Assembly: GCA_009869945.1 (NCBI GenBank)
Contig: WIXG01000085.1
Span: forward strand, 124,001-188,000
From: Mesaphorura yosii
Taxonomy: Eukaryota; Arthropoda; Collembola; Poduromorpha; Tullbergiidae
Length of the DNA: 64,000 bases
Direction: 5' to 3'
Shown here: in pieces, positions 1 through 15,100 of the stretch
Layout: every line of letters starts with the position of its first letter
How positions within the stretch are numbered: position 1 is the stretch's first letter
Position numbers and translations under genes: made by a program
Notes under the pieces: model-generated
What the model was told of the DNA's origin: nothing
Databases searched by the model: none
Seen by the model: the letters and a program-made list of their open reading frames with translations, nothing else

Positions 1-189
1 TTTTTAAAACACGGCGAGGATATTACATAATTACGCTGCAGTCAGTGCCATTATCATAACATTGTTGTTCGACTGACAAGGCAAGGCGTAAGGCAATGTG
101 ACGTTTGGCGTTTCGGTGCCTTACTGTTAATAGCTGCTAATTATACGTGTGCGGTTCCTCTGACTCTCGTCTCTGTTCTGTCGTTGCAG

Positions 190-3100
190 TCTCAAGCCAC
201 CACCGAAGGACGGGCCGACCAAATCCAACCCCTCAAAGCGGCATCGGGAGCGACTCAACGGGGAACTCGACACGCTCGCGTCGCTGCTCCCGTTCGAGCA
301 GAATATTCTGTCGAAACTGGACCGACTCTCCATTCTGCGGCTGGCTGTGAGCTATTTGAGGACAAAGAGCTACTTTCAAGGTAAGATTATACGCTTGTCA
401 ATCCATAATCGCCGAACGAACGGCAGACCGACTCGAACACGCCGCACCGCTCCGCGCAGGCTCCCTGCGGAGCCGGTGGGTATTGAATGACAAATAAGGG
501 TTGGCATGAGCCACAGTCAGGTGTATTCCTTTCGTGTATCTTTCTCCTTCTTCGGCGTAAAAGAGAAAGAGAAGGCGAGTCGACCTCCTGCTGCCCGCTG
601 CCAACCGCCGGCGCTCGTAAATACCGACAAATACCAACAAACTGACAATTACTGAACAATTCATCAGAAATTTGCCATTCACCAATTCGCAACGTTAGTA
701 TCAACTTTTTTGGCTGTTGCCAGCTGCCAATTGTGAATTGTGTGGTCTCGATTACGACTGGGTTGTTGACAAATTGAACTAGCTAATTCATTGACTGACA
801 ACCTGTGTACGGACTCAGAGCGGAGCAGACGATTAAATTCACGACGATGTGATGTGTACTATTTAAGCGACAAGATACCGGGATCGATTCACTGTTTCCT
901 GTTGACTGGCTGATTTGATTCAATTTGAGTTCGGTGTATTGTTGCTTTCGCTTGTTATTCACTTGATTAAATTACAATCTCGGAGCCCTGCCACGACCGC
1001 AGCCAGATTGTCGAAGTCATGATGATCCATCATCCTGTCAAAGTCAAAGCACTGTGCAGTGATGGAAAATGTCACATCTTCATCATCTCGTCCTCCTCGC
1101 ACGTATTAACATTAACGTGCTATCACTGCAGCCGAGCCGAGCTCATTATTTATGTATGCCGCGCATTCAACCGTGTACGAGTACGCGAGTTCCCCTTTTA
1201 TGTCTGCTACGCGCACGGTCCAATTCAATCACGATGATGATTTTTATTTAATAAACTCAACACAATACAAAGACGACACGGATCAATACACGTACACATA
1301 TACAGTATACACGAAGAGGGCCAGTTCCAGTTTGTAATTGATACGAGGATTAGATTACAAAAGAGGGGCTCAGATTCAGTCAACCGTGCACAGCGTAAGC
1401 ATACTGGCAGACTCGCAGACCGCAATTCTCTGAAGCCTAATTAATTGATCGATACGAGCAAGTTAATTTGTTAATGGAGCTGCAGTGACTGATCCGAAAC
1501 CTTCGAGCAGAAGGCAGATGAAGTCCTTAAGGCTGAGCCCGAATAGAGTTCAGTGTCGTTGTGCTGCTGTCGTTGTTAATGTTGGTTGTGGTTTTCCCAT
1601 GCCAATGTCAAGATCGTAAGACACTGCAAGAATGAATGAATTCCTCATTTTGTGGTCAGGAATACAAATTCGTTGCGTTGTTGCGTCGCTGAGCCGGAAA
1701 ATCTTGAGCAGATCATTATTATTACTATTACAGTAATTTGGAGCCGGAAATCGTCGTCTCCATCGCGTAACGCAAACGAGTAATGACAAGAAAGGAGTTT
1801 CTGTGCCTGGGCATCAGTGTCATTGTTTTTGCTCTTTATTATTGTGTGTGTACCTCGAGCGTAATGCATAATTACGATCTTGTGCCCTGCCACTGTAGCA
1901 GGCAGGCGTGCTGAACATGATCGTTATGACAAATGCTAATTTGGAGAACAAGATCATAATTTTCGTATTCCGCCGAGCCGGCAGTCGAGTCGTTGTCCTT
2001 TGCCGGCGATGCAGCGAAGAGGACGAGACGAGCCGCGGAGCTTCCATGGAGCCCAAGTGCAATGGGCAAGCATCGGGATCCATTTTGCAGATTACTCTTC
2101 TGTTTCTGTTCGTTCGGTATCGAGCGCCGGTCGACGCGACCGTCGCGGCGGTCGTGGAATCGAATCGAATTTGGAAGGGTAGGTAAAAGTAAAAAGTAAA
2201 AATGCGAATGAGTGCGTGGACGAGGACGTCTTCCGTGACTAGAACGCATTAAGCTTAAACGTGAGACTTTATCTAGAGTCTGCTCCGTGCCGTACGCGCA
2301 CTCGGGCTCGTAATATTCATTCACCCAAGAGAAAATACAAAAATTCAACGGAACTACCAAAGAACGAAAGAACACCATGCTACTACTACCATCCATGTGT
2401 ACGGGCGAGTGCAGGTAAAGCATTGGCTCGATCGGGAAATAGTTACCCAGCAGTACCAAATGCGATGTTGGTCTCGCGGCGGTCCCGGAAGACGACATTA
2501 TTGCATTGAGTAATAATTCCTACTTTATTTATGAGTGGACATTTATTATTATTAGAATTGGAATTTTACGTATTTTTGTATTTCGTATTTCGTTACGTAA
2601 CCAGCACCGGTCAGGATCCAAGTCCACTACTGCCCAATGGAGTCAGACTTCGTATCCGAAATCCGAGTGGAGCGCAAAGCAAGATTGATTTGTAGTCCAT
2701 TCGGCGAGCGTATTGTGGGATCGCATTAACTTGATTGATTTACCTTGCTTCCATGGTTAGGCATGCATCGGATTAGGATTTGGATACAATTGAGTCGGGT
2801 GATTGTGATTGTTAGGATTACTCACTTCGGCCCACGGCCCACGGCTCACTGCAGTGTGGTGGCTCTTCGATTCGGCTCACTTTCACTGCTCATTCATGAG
2901 CGCAGCAGCAGCGGCTCGGCGCGCAGGAGGGTGCCTCTTCGCCTTTGCCTTCGCCCTCCGCCGCGGCTCGGTTCGGTACCTTTTGCCCTCATTGCCCCTT
3001 ACACCGTACGTACGTTGCTGGTGGTAAATACTTCTTAATACTCCACTCAAATTATGCTGCTTGCTGTTGCCATTGCTCTTGGAAATCCGGCCGTCCATCT

Positions 3101-6100
3101 TGAAATTCTGCGACCGCTTCGTTACGCCAACCGAATTCCTCCGTCTTGTTCCCTAATTGGGCATAAATGGACTGCGTTGCAATGCAGTGATTGGAAAACA
3201 AGTACAAGAACAGCCAGAGATAAAAAAAAATTGGATTTAATTCTACTTAATAATACCCTTTGTGCAGAGAACCGAGGAAAGATGTTACGCGAGACCAGAG
3301 AATCATCTTCTTGTAGTACAAGACACAAGAGGTTACGTTCCGTAAGGCGCCGTACGTCTCGCGTCTTGCCTTTATGCTTTCAGTCGAAGTCATACAACGA
3401 AATATGAATTAAATGGTCAGAGTCAGAGCCACAGCCAGCCAAATTATTACCCTTGCAATGCAATTGTTTCGTGGTTGTTTTGATATCGAAATAATCTCAG
3501 AACAAATCGAAATGCCGCAGCCAATCTCCGTGATACGAGCATAGCATCATGTAGTTGGTACCTGCAGCAATGATAATGTATCATTAAAAATGGCCGCCCG
3601 GTGGATCGACGATGGCAACAGCACGCAATGCCAACGCCAATGCAACAGATCTTCACATTATCCACTTTGGTGGACCAAAATAATTTTACCGTTCATGAAG
3701 CCCGGAAACAGGAAAATTTGGAATTGGGAGCTGCACTGCAGTGCCAGGGAAAAGTGATTCATGAAGCTTGTTGAAGTTGTTCGGGCCCAAGTCGCGGTTT
3801 AGCAGAGAGATTATTAATTCATCATGATCAACCCATTTGGAACAATACCCGAACAAATTGAATTAATAGACAGGCAAGGCAAGCCAATGCATTTCTGTAC
3901 AAAGGTACAATGCAGGACCATGGCCAGATGTTCATTGTACAGGCCTGTCCGTAAGTACTGGGTTCGGGTACCCATGCCCCGTGATGTTCTGCACTTCTGC
4001 AATGGGCTACAACGTAATTTGTAATGTGGTATATTATTTTAGGTAAAAGTCATTTATAATGCATGCCGTCCAATTTCCCAACCTTCGGATGAGTCTTTTT
4101 CGTTTCTCGTTCCTCAAAAATGAGAAAAAGCCCACAAATTTTTCATATTTTCATTCTGACTGACTCGCGCTTAATTTTTCATCCAGCACAGCGACAGCGA
4201 TTTTAATTGCTTTTCTGAATCGCGATCGCGATCATGATTAAACGCTTGCTCTGCGTTAGTTAAATGCCAGGACAGCTTTAAATTAATCAAAATTGTGAAC
4301 ACGACGCGAGGATTCAATTTGACAGCGTCGAGCAGGATTTTCTTTTCGCTGTGGCGCTGGCACGGCGGCGTGGGCAATTTTGTAGGAAAAATCGATTGGG
4401 TCTTGGAACAACATCGCACAATCGTCGAATCGCTCTTCTCCGGCCTTGTTCTACACGACTAACACGAATTTACCTGCAAAGGTGTAAAAACACAGTCGAG
4501 TCGAGAATCGAGTTATCGAGCAAGCAACTTTTTGCAGCCCAAAATAACTCGTCCGACCGATTCAACTTTTCTGCTGACTCCTGAATCTTTTACCACTTCA
4601 AATTCTTGCTCCGCTCATTCCAAGGTAGAAGCAGTGAATTTTTAACTGCTGCCCAAATTGCGAAAATTGCCAGTCGAAATCTTGTTAACTGATCTCTCCA
4701 TTTTTGCAAAATGCGTACAGCGAGAGCCGAGCCAAGTGTGGATTTTTATGACCTGCAATTGTTGAGCGAAGGGAGTCGGAGGCGTGTTGGTGTGATGCTC
4801 GTAAAATGATGTGATGATAATGAAGTCATCAGCAACGGCACAACAATGCATTCGCAAAATGCAGTGTACAGATGAACATCAACCCTTCCATCTTGGCTCA
4901 GCTCGGGTTCCCGTCCCCAATTTATGGCCCTACTCTGTTCTGCAGCTCGTAATTATTTATTTTAAGAACGCGATACACGATTTTTGCACGTAAAATGCTA
5001 AAATGACTTTATCCATATAAAATGTGCGAAAATTCTGTACACGGATTGTAATATTCCGTAATCTCGCGAAATTGCTCGTAAAAATGCGCCAAACACGCCA
5101 AGCGTTAAGAACAGGTTCTTGTTTCTGCCTTTGCCTCGACGGGCGGACGTTTTTTTGCCTTTTTGTTTACGAACATGGAACAACTCTGAAACACTGCACT
5201 TTATTCAAACTTTCTACGGTGACGGATGGACAAATTGAACCAAATTCGCATTCGCCTGTTTGTGATTCGCGCCAGCCTTGAATAAATAAATCGAGAATCT
5301 ATAATTACGAGTTATTAAATCCATAATCCATAATTATCGCCGTGCCCTGTCGATGGAGGAAAGACGAGACTCAAGGCCAGATTGTGATCGCTGTACTTAG
5401 ATTAACTGGGAACTCCGTATCTCATGCTCCACAGATTCCCAAACGAGTTTTTTCTTCCCCTTTATCCTTTTTGTCTTGACTCTTGCTCCTCATTCGCTCT
5501 TTCGTCCAGCCTAACTCGTCCCGACTCTCCTTGCGCACTCGTCTTATTTCTTTATCATCACCTCAGCTCAGATTCAGCTGAGGCTAAGAATTGAATCAAG
5601 TCAAGTCGTGTCAATTTTCGGTGCTCGGCACGTCGATCAATTCGTCCCAGATAAGAGATTCGTCACAGTGCATTGTTGCAGGAAAACTTGGCTTGGATCA
5701 AAATATTTATATTTAGAAAAGAGGATCAAATGCTTAGTTGCTCGACTGACGTGACAAGATTTGATTATCGACAACTGACTTGACATGACAGATGAAGACA
5801 GACGACGAACAAGAACGAGGATGATGAAGTGAAGGATTTAATTCCACAGTTGGACATTTCACAGATCATCAAATTCAAAATTCAACGTCGAGGAGAGATT
5901 TCAGTGCGCTCAATTAGCATCACGCAGGCGCAGCGCGTTCCGAGTCTCTGCCCCATTCATTTCCTTCCCTGTGATCAGAAGCCTCGTAAACTGATAAACG
6001 TCAATAGCTACACGTCTTCGTCTCGATCTCAATTCTCGAGAGCGGGTCGTAAAATCGCTAATTTCTTTGCTCTGTTCATTCATTACGGCAATTATCAACA

Positions 6101-9100
6101 CGGCATGACGGAAAACACGAAAGTTCCGACTGCGCGCACCAGCGTCTTCGACTTGCAACGCCGATTCACGAATTCACGACGAGAATTTCGCCGACATTGC
6201 CGACATGAAGAATTTTATTGCTCTTGTCTTCTCGAAGGCCTCAGCATTATGCAGTGCAGTGACGGCAGTGAATATAGGCGGCGGCTTCGGCCCTGTATTA
6301 AACCGGCAATTGCTAGCTGACATGACAAGACAAGACAACATGTTAATTACTGATTACGATTACTGCCTCCACTGCCAACTGCCAAGGCTGTGATCGTGAT
6401 CTCTAATTACTTGTACTGCTTGCACTTGACGAGTCTCCCGAGGTTATTTTCTTCGCCTGTGCCTTCGCCTGCGTGGTCGGTGTTTACATTGGGGCGTCAA
6501 CTTGTACACTCTCATTCTTGTCTGTATCCGTGTACTCGTACACTCGTACTGGTCGCCTGATAAACTGACAGCAGCACAAAAAGGGTCCAAAATCTTCTTT
6601 CTTCGTGCCGGTGCCGCCGCATCTTAAAATTTGTATTCCAGTCTTTCTCAGCTTCGAATTCGAGTTCCAAACTGCTGGAAGTCATTAATCAAAAGAGCAG
6701 TGCAGTGTCCACTGTAGTCGAAGAGAGACAACGCTCCGCCCAGCCGCGTTGACAATGACACTCGCTTTGTCCGACTGCTGAGATTCAGCAGGACATCGAG
6801 CTTCCCTGCCTCGCCGTATTTTGACAACAATACTTCCATTTGTCTTCGCAGCGCAACGGCCAACGGCGAGGCAGAGGCAGGCAATATTTCATATCCAAAT
6901 TGAGTTGTTGACTTTCTCGCTTTGGCGGAATTCATGCCATGCCGATCGTGACGAATCAATCACACGCGAACCAGAAACAGGTTGCTGGTCGCTGTTACTG
7001 CCGCCGCGGCCCGAATTCGCGTTGCCATTTCTCATTTGCAGTGTTTGGATTTCGTGGCACGCCAAAATTTTCTGCCAACACGATGCACCGCTTGCTTGCT
7101 TGTTTCGGTTGTCGGCTTGTAAAACATGACCTAATAATAAATGAATATGGTAAAGACACGTCGTCAACACCTCCTTCAGTGCTCGCTTGCCCTCAATACT
7201 GCAGCGGAGAGCGCTGCGTGGCTAAATAATCACATCATGCCAATCGTACTCGTAAGTCGTGCAGCACTGTTAATATTTGCGATCACGAACGCGAACGTGA
7301 ACTAAAATCCGCAATCCATTATTTCGCATGGAGGGACGGTCGGTAGAGCAAATATTGACCTTGCTCGGTCCGCATCTTGGCTTGGCTATGCGGGTTCGCC
7401 TGCACTGCATAATTAAAATCAGTGTTAGTTACTTGCTCGACTATGGACTTGCACGGCACAGGGCTGTGTAATTACGAGTATGAGTTTGTCGGCTTTCGCC
7501 TCGGTCTTGTCGTGCTCGGTAATCAAAGAAATTGCGACTCGCGTTAGCATTAGCCGGTCTCTCAGGACCGGGCTAGCAGCTCGAATCTCATTAATCACTG
7601 GACAATTTGATGGTGCTACAGACTAGCAGGACGGCGATGGATTGCGTGACAAAAAGTAAATATTAGCTTCTCAGGTACTTAGTGCTCGCTCACTTTTCTC
7701 TTTCTTTTTTACCGGACTTGGAATTATATAAAATTCGAATGCTACGGCTTGATGAGTGGCTGAAGAACGGACGATTGAGTTGGATTGGCCTCTTTTCTTT
7801 GCCCTGGCCAGTACTCGGAAATGGAAATAGAATTATTTCAACAATACAATACAATAGCGCAAGCGTGTCATTGCCAGGACTGATGTATTAGCACAGTAGA
7901 GCATGGCTATTATTTCTTAGAATTACGCAGAATTAAGATTATGGAATTAGGGCTACAATTCCCAACTAAATTAAATGATTCAGTTCCTAAAGGGTGCAAG
8001 TCTCCAAACCTAGCCACACAGGAATTATTTCGCGGTGAGCAATTTGTTAAAAACCTTTCCATTAAATTGACGATGAAATCAGGATAAAATTGGCGTCCAG
8101 GCATACAGATTAGAACTGAATCTGTGAATGTAGAGTTTTAATGTGACACACAGGTACAATTACGATTAATTAAACCTGGTATGATCACAACAAGAATTTT
8201 GAATATTTATTTTCAGTTTTCAGTTAACATCAATTTCCGGTAATTCGGTGGTCTATGTATTCAGGGACCAGTTCATTAGCCAATTTTCATCTCCCAGAGT
8301 CTAAAGCTTGCGGTCATTCCAATGTTCCTTACTGGTCCAGCTTCAGTTTTAACAATCGTCAAAAGTCCAGCAACGATTTAACATTTAGCGCATTAAGCTT
8401 GCCGTGCAGACGTCGTATGCGCTTCTCCAGCCCGGAGTGAGTTGAAGATTTATTGCCTGGGAGATGGTTTGGTCAGACGGTCCGGTGCGGAGGTAAATAG
8501 TATACAAGATTTATTAACCTCCTGCCTTATGCGTTTGTCTTGCGTACTAATTCCTAAATAAGATAAAAGGATTTAGCCAAAGCAAGGGAGCAGCAGAGAC
8601 GAAGACTCGCGTTCCATTGCCATTGCCATTAAGATTAGAAATGTCAATTATGCTATCGCTATCAGTCTAATGGCATTATTCTAATTGCTGCTGCCCACAA
8701 GACTACAATCCTAATCCATTGATACCAAATACCATCAAAACAAAGGCACCAAGTCCAGTTCGAAGTGCACACGTACCTCGCTCGTGTAATTTATTGCTTA
8801 CTTAACTACATTTCATTATTCTCCACATGCTAGCCTGGCTTGAATGTCCAGTGTCTAGGAACTGAGAAAGAGTTAATATTTATCTCAGCGTGAGTGTGGC
8901 CGTGGGTCGACGGTCGAAGAAGATCAAATCATAATCCAGTCGTTCGTATTCGCAGTCACCGTCGCCTCGTGCCGTGTTTTATGGATTTATGCATTCACAT
9001 TCAGGATTCAGCAGTGAGCAATGAGTGAGATGACGATGAGGGGGTGGAAGAGGAATTGGAATGGAAGTAGAGAGTAAGAACGAGTAAATTCGGGAGATAC

Positions 9101-12100
9101 GTTAATCAGTAACTAATCTGCGAGCTGTACGCTTCGCTCTACGGTCTACGCGTCGGTTCATTGATTCCCGTCCATTCTCTCTGCTCTGCCCGCTTTTGTG
9201 TCCTTAATTACTGCTTAATGTTCATTCTACAATCTACGTCGGGCATTATTGTATTTTAGTTGGAAACACGTGCGGCGCAGTGGCAGCGGCAGCCTTACCT
9301 GGCTTGGCAGGAGAAGGCGATTTATTGCTCATCGATTTAAGGGTGTGTTTGTTATCTCTAATGTACAATGCACTCCGCCGCTCCTGAACGCAGAACGCGT
9401 ATGCAGCATAAAACCAACAACGATTTAATGAATCCTACGAGACTCGCACCAGAAGCCGAGACGGAGTCGGAGAACCATATGGATTTATTATTCTGCTATT
9501 GTTCCATGCGATTACCAGTCATTTAGGGCCATAATACCCTTTACCTGCTTGCTCACTGCGCAATGGAATGAGTAATGTGTATTGTTTTTCTACTGAACTG
9601 AGTCACCTCACCGATCGGAAGTTGAATTCTGAATACTGAATTGCATCAAGGCAAGCCGGCGCAGTCTGAACTCCGCAGTGTACAGCCGATGATGATGGTA
9701 TTGGAACGATGTGGGAAAAGACGGCCAAGACTGACTGACAGACAGACGGACGTTGATTGAGTTGAAAGCGAACGCGATACATTGATTAAGTTCTGTTTTG
9801 CTTGCGTCGTGATGAATGAAATGAATCCCAAACGCACACGCTGACACGAGAAAGCGCAAATTGGCAATGCCTGTTGACCCTTGGAATAATTTTTTGTGTT
9901 TTCTGTCTGTGCTCGCAGTGTCCATGATCCGGGAGAAGGACGAGAATGGGCTGGAGTACCGAAGTCGCGATCTCACAGCGTACGACCACACTCCTTTGGA
10001 TGGTGAACTATTCCTGCAGGTAATTCAACGAGCTAATTACTTTAATATTGCCATTGCCGTACTGTGCTGCACTGTGTGAGTGCCGTAGTTTAATTACGTT
10101 GCCTGGACCCATAATTGAATAGCACACGAACAAAAGCGCAAGTGGAGTGATGAGTTTATGAGCAGTCTCTCTGGAAGTTCTCCTCCCAGCCCAGCTCCGA
10201 ATACGAATGGCGATGGCGAATGCGGAACTTTCTCTTTAATTAAATTAAGCACAGGCACTTTTTCAATTACTCCGAGTTTTCGTCCATTTGCCCGTCCGTC
10301 TTTCGTATTCTTGGAAATTACTACTGACGCTGACAATCACACGTGGAAACTTTTCTCATCAACTTTCCTCCGCCGCTAGCCCGTCTGCGGACTTAATCTG
10401 CCGCCTGCCCTTGCGTGTGCGTGTTTCGGAGTCTGGATTAATGCAACTCATTCATTGAGCGATGCAGAAGGAGGAGAGATGATATTTTCTCTTGTTCGCT
10501 GTTCCTTATTTCTTAACTTAATTGAAGTCGTACCCAACCTCCGCCTTCTCGTAGGATGAATGCTGCTCGTTCTCTTCCTTTTCTTTCTACAACTCTTTCC
10601 CGTTTTTGTTTCTCCTGTTCGTATCGCATCACTTGTCCTTTTTAGTCTTCAACCAACTTCACCGATCAATCAATAGCCTACACACAAGTTACTCGAACTG
10701 TGCTTTGCCCAAACTTCACTTTGCATTTGCTTTTCTGTACACACACACGAAACAATAATTATTGATGGTCAAAATTAATTCTTGCGACTGTTGTTTGCTT
10801 ACGCTGTCCGCCAACGTCACGATCACATTTTTCACACTGCGATGCCCAAACGGGCAATTAATGAATGCTTCACGAAAAATGAGAAGTATGCGAGCCGATT
10901 CCTGATCACATTGCTGAGATTCTTGGCGACTACACTCTGCGTCCCGTCGGAATTTTGTGCATTTTTGCCAGAAGATTCACGACTGGAAACTGAAAGAGAC
11001 ACTCTTTGTAGTTTAATTTCGTCAGAAACGAGCGAATTGAGGAGTTTCAGGCCTGATAAGTATAAAACGTACAGAAAATTGGAGCGAGATGCTGGAAAGG
11101 AGTGGATAATGAGTTTATAATGAAGGCCTGAGACTTGAGCCCTATTTTTATACTATTCTCTTATGATTTAGTTACGCTTACGCATACGCTACGCTTTGAA
11201 ACAAAAGGATGAACCCTGCCTTTGCATTGCCATTGCTTCGTTTCTTAATCTGGCAATACTGCCTTGTGCGCGTTAACAAAAGAGTTATTTATACGGCCGG
11301 CCACAGCGTGGATGAATAATGGGGCTGGATGGCAGGTACAAATTCGCTCAATAAATCAGGTGTCATCTACCACGAACGAAATAAAGGCAAGACACAAAGT
11401 TCCAATACACTAATGATATTACTGTACTGACTCTCAAGAGTCAAGAGCAAGACGAAGGCACAGACACAAATTCAGTTCGTTTCGCTGCGCTTCGAACTTC
11501 GATTTTTATGCTGCCTGACTGCTTCTCTCCCAGGAAAATGATCGCTCGCAGGCAACTTCAAAGCAACTTTGCATCTTCCAAGATCCGAGTTTTGAATTTG
11601 TGGAAAATGTGTAAATGTCCAATTCTCAGTCCTTCCTAAACTTATTATTATGTTTTGTCTTTGCAGGCTTTAAACGGGTTTCTCCTGATCCTGACATGTG
11701 ATGGCGAAGTATTCTTCGCGACTCACTCCATCGAGAGCTACCTCGGATTCCACCAGGTACGTGATGTGGTGTTTACAATTTGCAATCAGGCTCGTGGTCA
11801 TGATCGTAAATTATGCAGCGTTTTGATAACGGAACCCGCTTTTGTCCTATCGGAAGCGCATTCTTAAATATTTAAGGCCAATATAAAATACTGGGCCCTA
11901 AAAAATTCATTGCCAATCGCCAGAGTCAAAGCCAGAGCCCGTGATTAGTTCAATGACCAACTCGCCAATACCCATTCAGAATTCAGGCATTCCTCGTGGC
12001 TCAGTTGCTTTATGACTTTTGTTTTGAGTTTTTAAGCCGAGCATTGATGAACTGTGTCTGAATTTAATTCAATTCCGATGATAAATGGCCGCAGTCGCAT

Positions 12101-15100
12101 TGTGAGCCTGATGAGCTCATTCATTTCTTCGCTCAGTCACTCGTAGTGCAGTACAGTTTTTTGTGACGGACTCGCCAGTGTTTATATTTACGCGTATGTT
12201 TATGGCAATTTACGATTTTATTATTGCCATTGCACGTTGCATTGTTGTGAAAATGTAATTTACAAACGCCTCCTGCGCAGCCTGAGCACGACCCCCGCCG
12301 CCTCACAGGCCACGCGGGGTCAATCGCATAAATCGCTCACGACACGACCATCCAACGCCTTCGCACTCACGCCAGCCACGGTGTTCAGCGCAGAAGTGCC
12401 GGAGTCCAAGTCGCGTCGTGAGTCTGCCAATTTCCCATGCACGCCGAGTCCAAGTCCAGATTTGCGGCGGCAGCACGGCCGGCACGTTCTAATAACCCAC
12501 ATGCAATGCGTGGTCTTAATGAATTTGATTAGTTGCATGCAATTCGGTCGGCGTGGCCGCGAAGGCGATGCGTGCAGCATGTAAATCGCTCCAGTCCGGT
12601 CGCCTGCCTCGCATGTGGACCACGATCACGAGACCCAAGGCAGGCAAGGGCATTGCCTGGCGTGTTTATTGGAAAATGCATGCAATCAATCCATTGCATT
12701 GCCATGCCTTGCCTGCCACTGCAACATTGACCATGACCAGTGCCAATAACTGTTTGTTAACTGACTCACGTGCTCACGCCACGTATTTCCTCTATTGCAG
12801 TCTGACATCGTGCACCAGTCCGTCTACGAGCTCGTCCACTCCGAGGACCGCGAGGAACTCCAGCGCCAGCTCATGTGGAACGCCTTCCTCCCGCCAGAGT
12901 ACTCGTCCGGCGGCGGAGTCAGCCTCCAGGACGCCATTCACTCGCCCGAGCACGCCAGCGTCCTCGAACGCAGTTTCACAGTCCGGTTCCGCTGCCTCCT
13001 CGACAACACGTCGGGCTTCTTGGTAAGAAAAACATCACGCCGCAACGAGCGCCCGCGTCGCGTCGGCGAGGGGAGCATTTTATTGCGGCTCCGCTCATTT
13101 ATTCATGAACGAGAGCCGTGGACGACATTTATTATGCATTGCATTGCACTCATTGCGGGCTGGATGGGACGGACGCGAACACGGACGGCTCGGACCTGAA
13201 ATTTAATTCCGAGCCGGAGTCCAATGTCCAAGTCAAGTCCGTCTCCGTCGCAATTTACTTTTACTTTGGAGATTGTAATTTAGATACGCGATCGAGTATT
13301 AGCATTTGTTTTATAATAAGCTCACTTATTTGTACGTACACCTTGTAAATGCGAGTGCGGAGAAGAGAGAGAAAGGGTGGCCAGTCTGCTGTAGCTGTGG
13401 TTCGATCGAGCAGGCACCAACTATAAACAGTAAAACGTGAGAAAGCGACGTGGGCATTGATTTTTCTTATCTTGAGCACCGAGCTACCTGAGCCGCACTT
13501 TCCCCGAACGCTTACAGCTTACGTGAATGTGAACGCGAAAGGCACAAGGCCCAAGCTGTCACATTGATCCTGAACTGGTGAACCGGAAGACGCTCGTCCA
13601 AAGCGTATGCATGGGCAATTGAGTACGAGATTGGCCTATTCATTACGTATTACGACGACGGGCATGGGCACAGTCCGCGTGCGTAATCAGTGCTCAACAT
13701 CTCGCCATTGATTTCGCATTAAAAGCCAAGCGTGAGTCAGTCGTCCGAAACACGGACACGGGCTAGGGTTTCAAATCGTCAGCAGTGTTGTTGGTTGTTG
13801 CTTTCTTGATTCTTGGGTCCAGTTGGATCCTCTGTGTCTTAAGTCTTTTGAACACTGCGCCACGCGATGCGATGACGGACCGACTGAATTTGCATAATGG
13901 TCCTTCTGATGACGGTATCCAATTACGGCCTCTTTTGTGTTCGCCGAGTGCCGAATGCGCTGCGCGGTACGTTGAGCATTGTCATTTGGATTAAATTTGT
14001 TTCGGACATGAACACGTAAAACATGGACTAACACATAAAGAACAAGAAGTGAATTGCTCCTTGTACTCTGTAATTCGTTCTATTGTCCGATCCATTGCTG
14101 CACGATCGCCCGTATCCGAAATGCCAACAGCGAATTCTGGAAATAGAGTCTATAAATTAGCCTCTTTTGTGAACCCAAGCTGGCACGGGTACGAGCTTCT
14201 GAATAGAGCCCATAAATAACACATTTGAATGGGAAACGCATTAAAAGCGCAGAGCGGAGCCTTACAAATACTACAATGGGAACGCCAGGTCGGCAAATGG
14301 CGATGTGAGTCTGAATCTAAATGGTATTGTGCGTTTTGTTCGAATTGCAGAGGCTGGACATCCGTGGCCGCGTGAAAGTCTTGCACGGGCAGAACCGGAA
14401 GCCGACTCCGAGCCCAGAGGACCCGCCCCTGGCTCTCTTCGCCCTGTGCACGCCATTCGGCCCACCGTCGCTGCTGGAGGTGCCCCAGAAGGAAGTCATG
14501 TTCAAGTCCAAGCACAAGCTCGACCTCAGCCTCGTCTCAATGGACGCGCGTGGGAAGCTGCTTCTCGGCTACAACGATTCGGAGCTCAGCACCCTTGGCG
14601 GTTACGACCTAGTCCACTTTGATGACCTCGCCTATGTCTGCTCGGCGCATCAGGAACTGCTCAAGACGGGCGCCTCGGGTCTCATCGCCTACAGACTCCA
14701 GACGAAGGACAGCAACGCAGGCGCCCAGCAGTGGCAGTGGCTACAGACAAGCTCACGGCTCGTGTACAAAAACTCAAAGCCAGACTTCATCATCAGCACG
14801 CACCGACCGCTCATGTAGGCTAACTTAACACTGAACACTATCTTATGTAACTGGCGATCTTGCTCGTTTCTCTTGCTGGGTGGCAATCAACTTCATATTT
14901 CATGAACCAAAATAAAGTCAAAGAGACCGGCTCTCGGATCAAGTTTCAGTCCACCAGCAATAAAATTTCAGAAGTTGCCACACGCACGTGTCACTTTGAA
15001 TTCTTTGCGTGGACGGATCTGCGCATGACGCTTAGACGCTAATTTATTTACACGCGCTCTCTGTTTTCTGTGTGCAGGGAAGAAGAGGGCCGCGATCTGC

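Noticed and set aside
1872-2498. 208-codon open frame on the minus strand inside spineless intron 1
   Set aside because: No recognisable motif, composition resembles translated non-coding DNA, and no splice or poly(A) signals fit a gene.
5829-6320. 163-codon open frame in spineless intron 1
   Set aside because: No ATG in good context and no domain; one of many chance frames in the long intron.
13143-13165. ATTGCACTCATTGCGGGCTGG resembling the miR-92 family
   Set aside because: Shares the seed ATTGCACT but departs from the rest of miR-92, and I saw no convincing hairpin; GCATTGC motifs are very common in this window.
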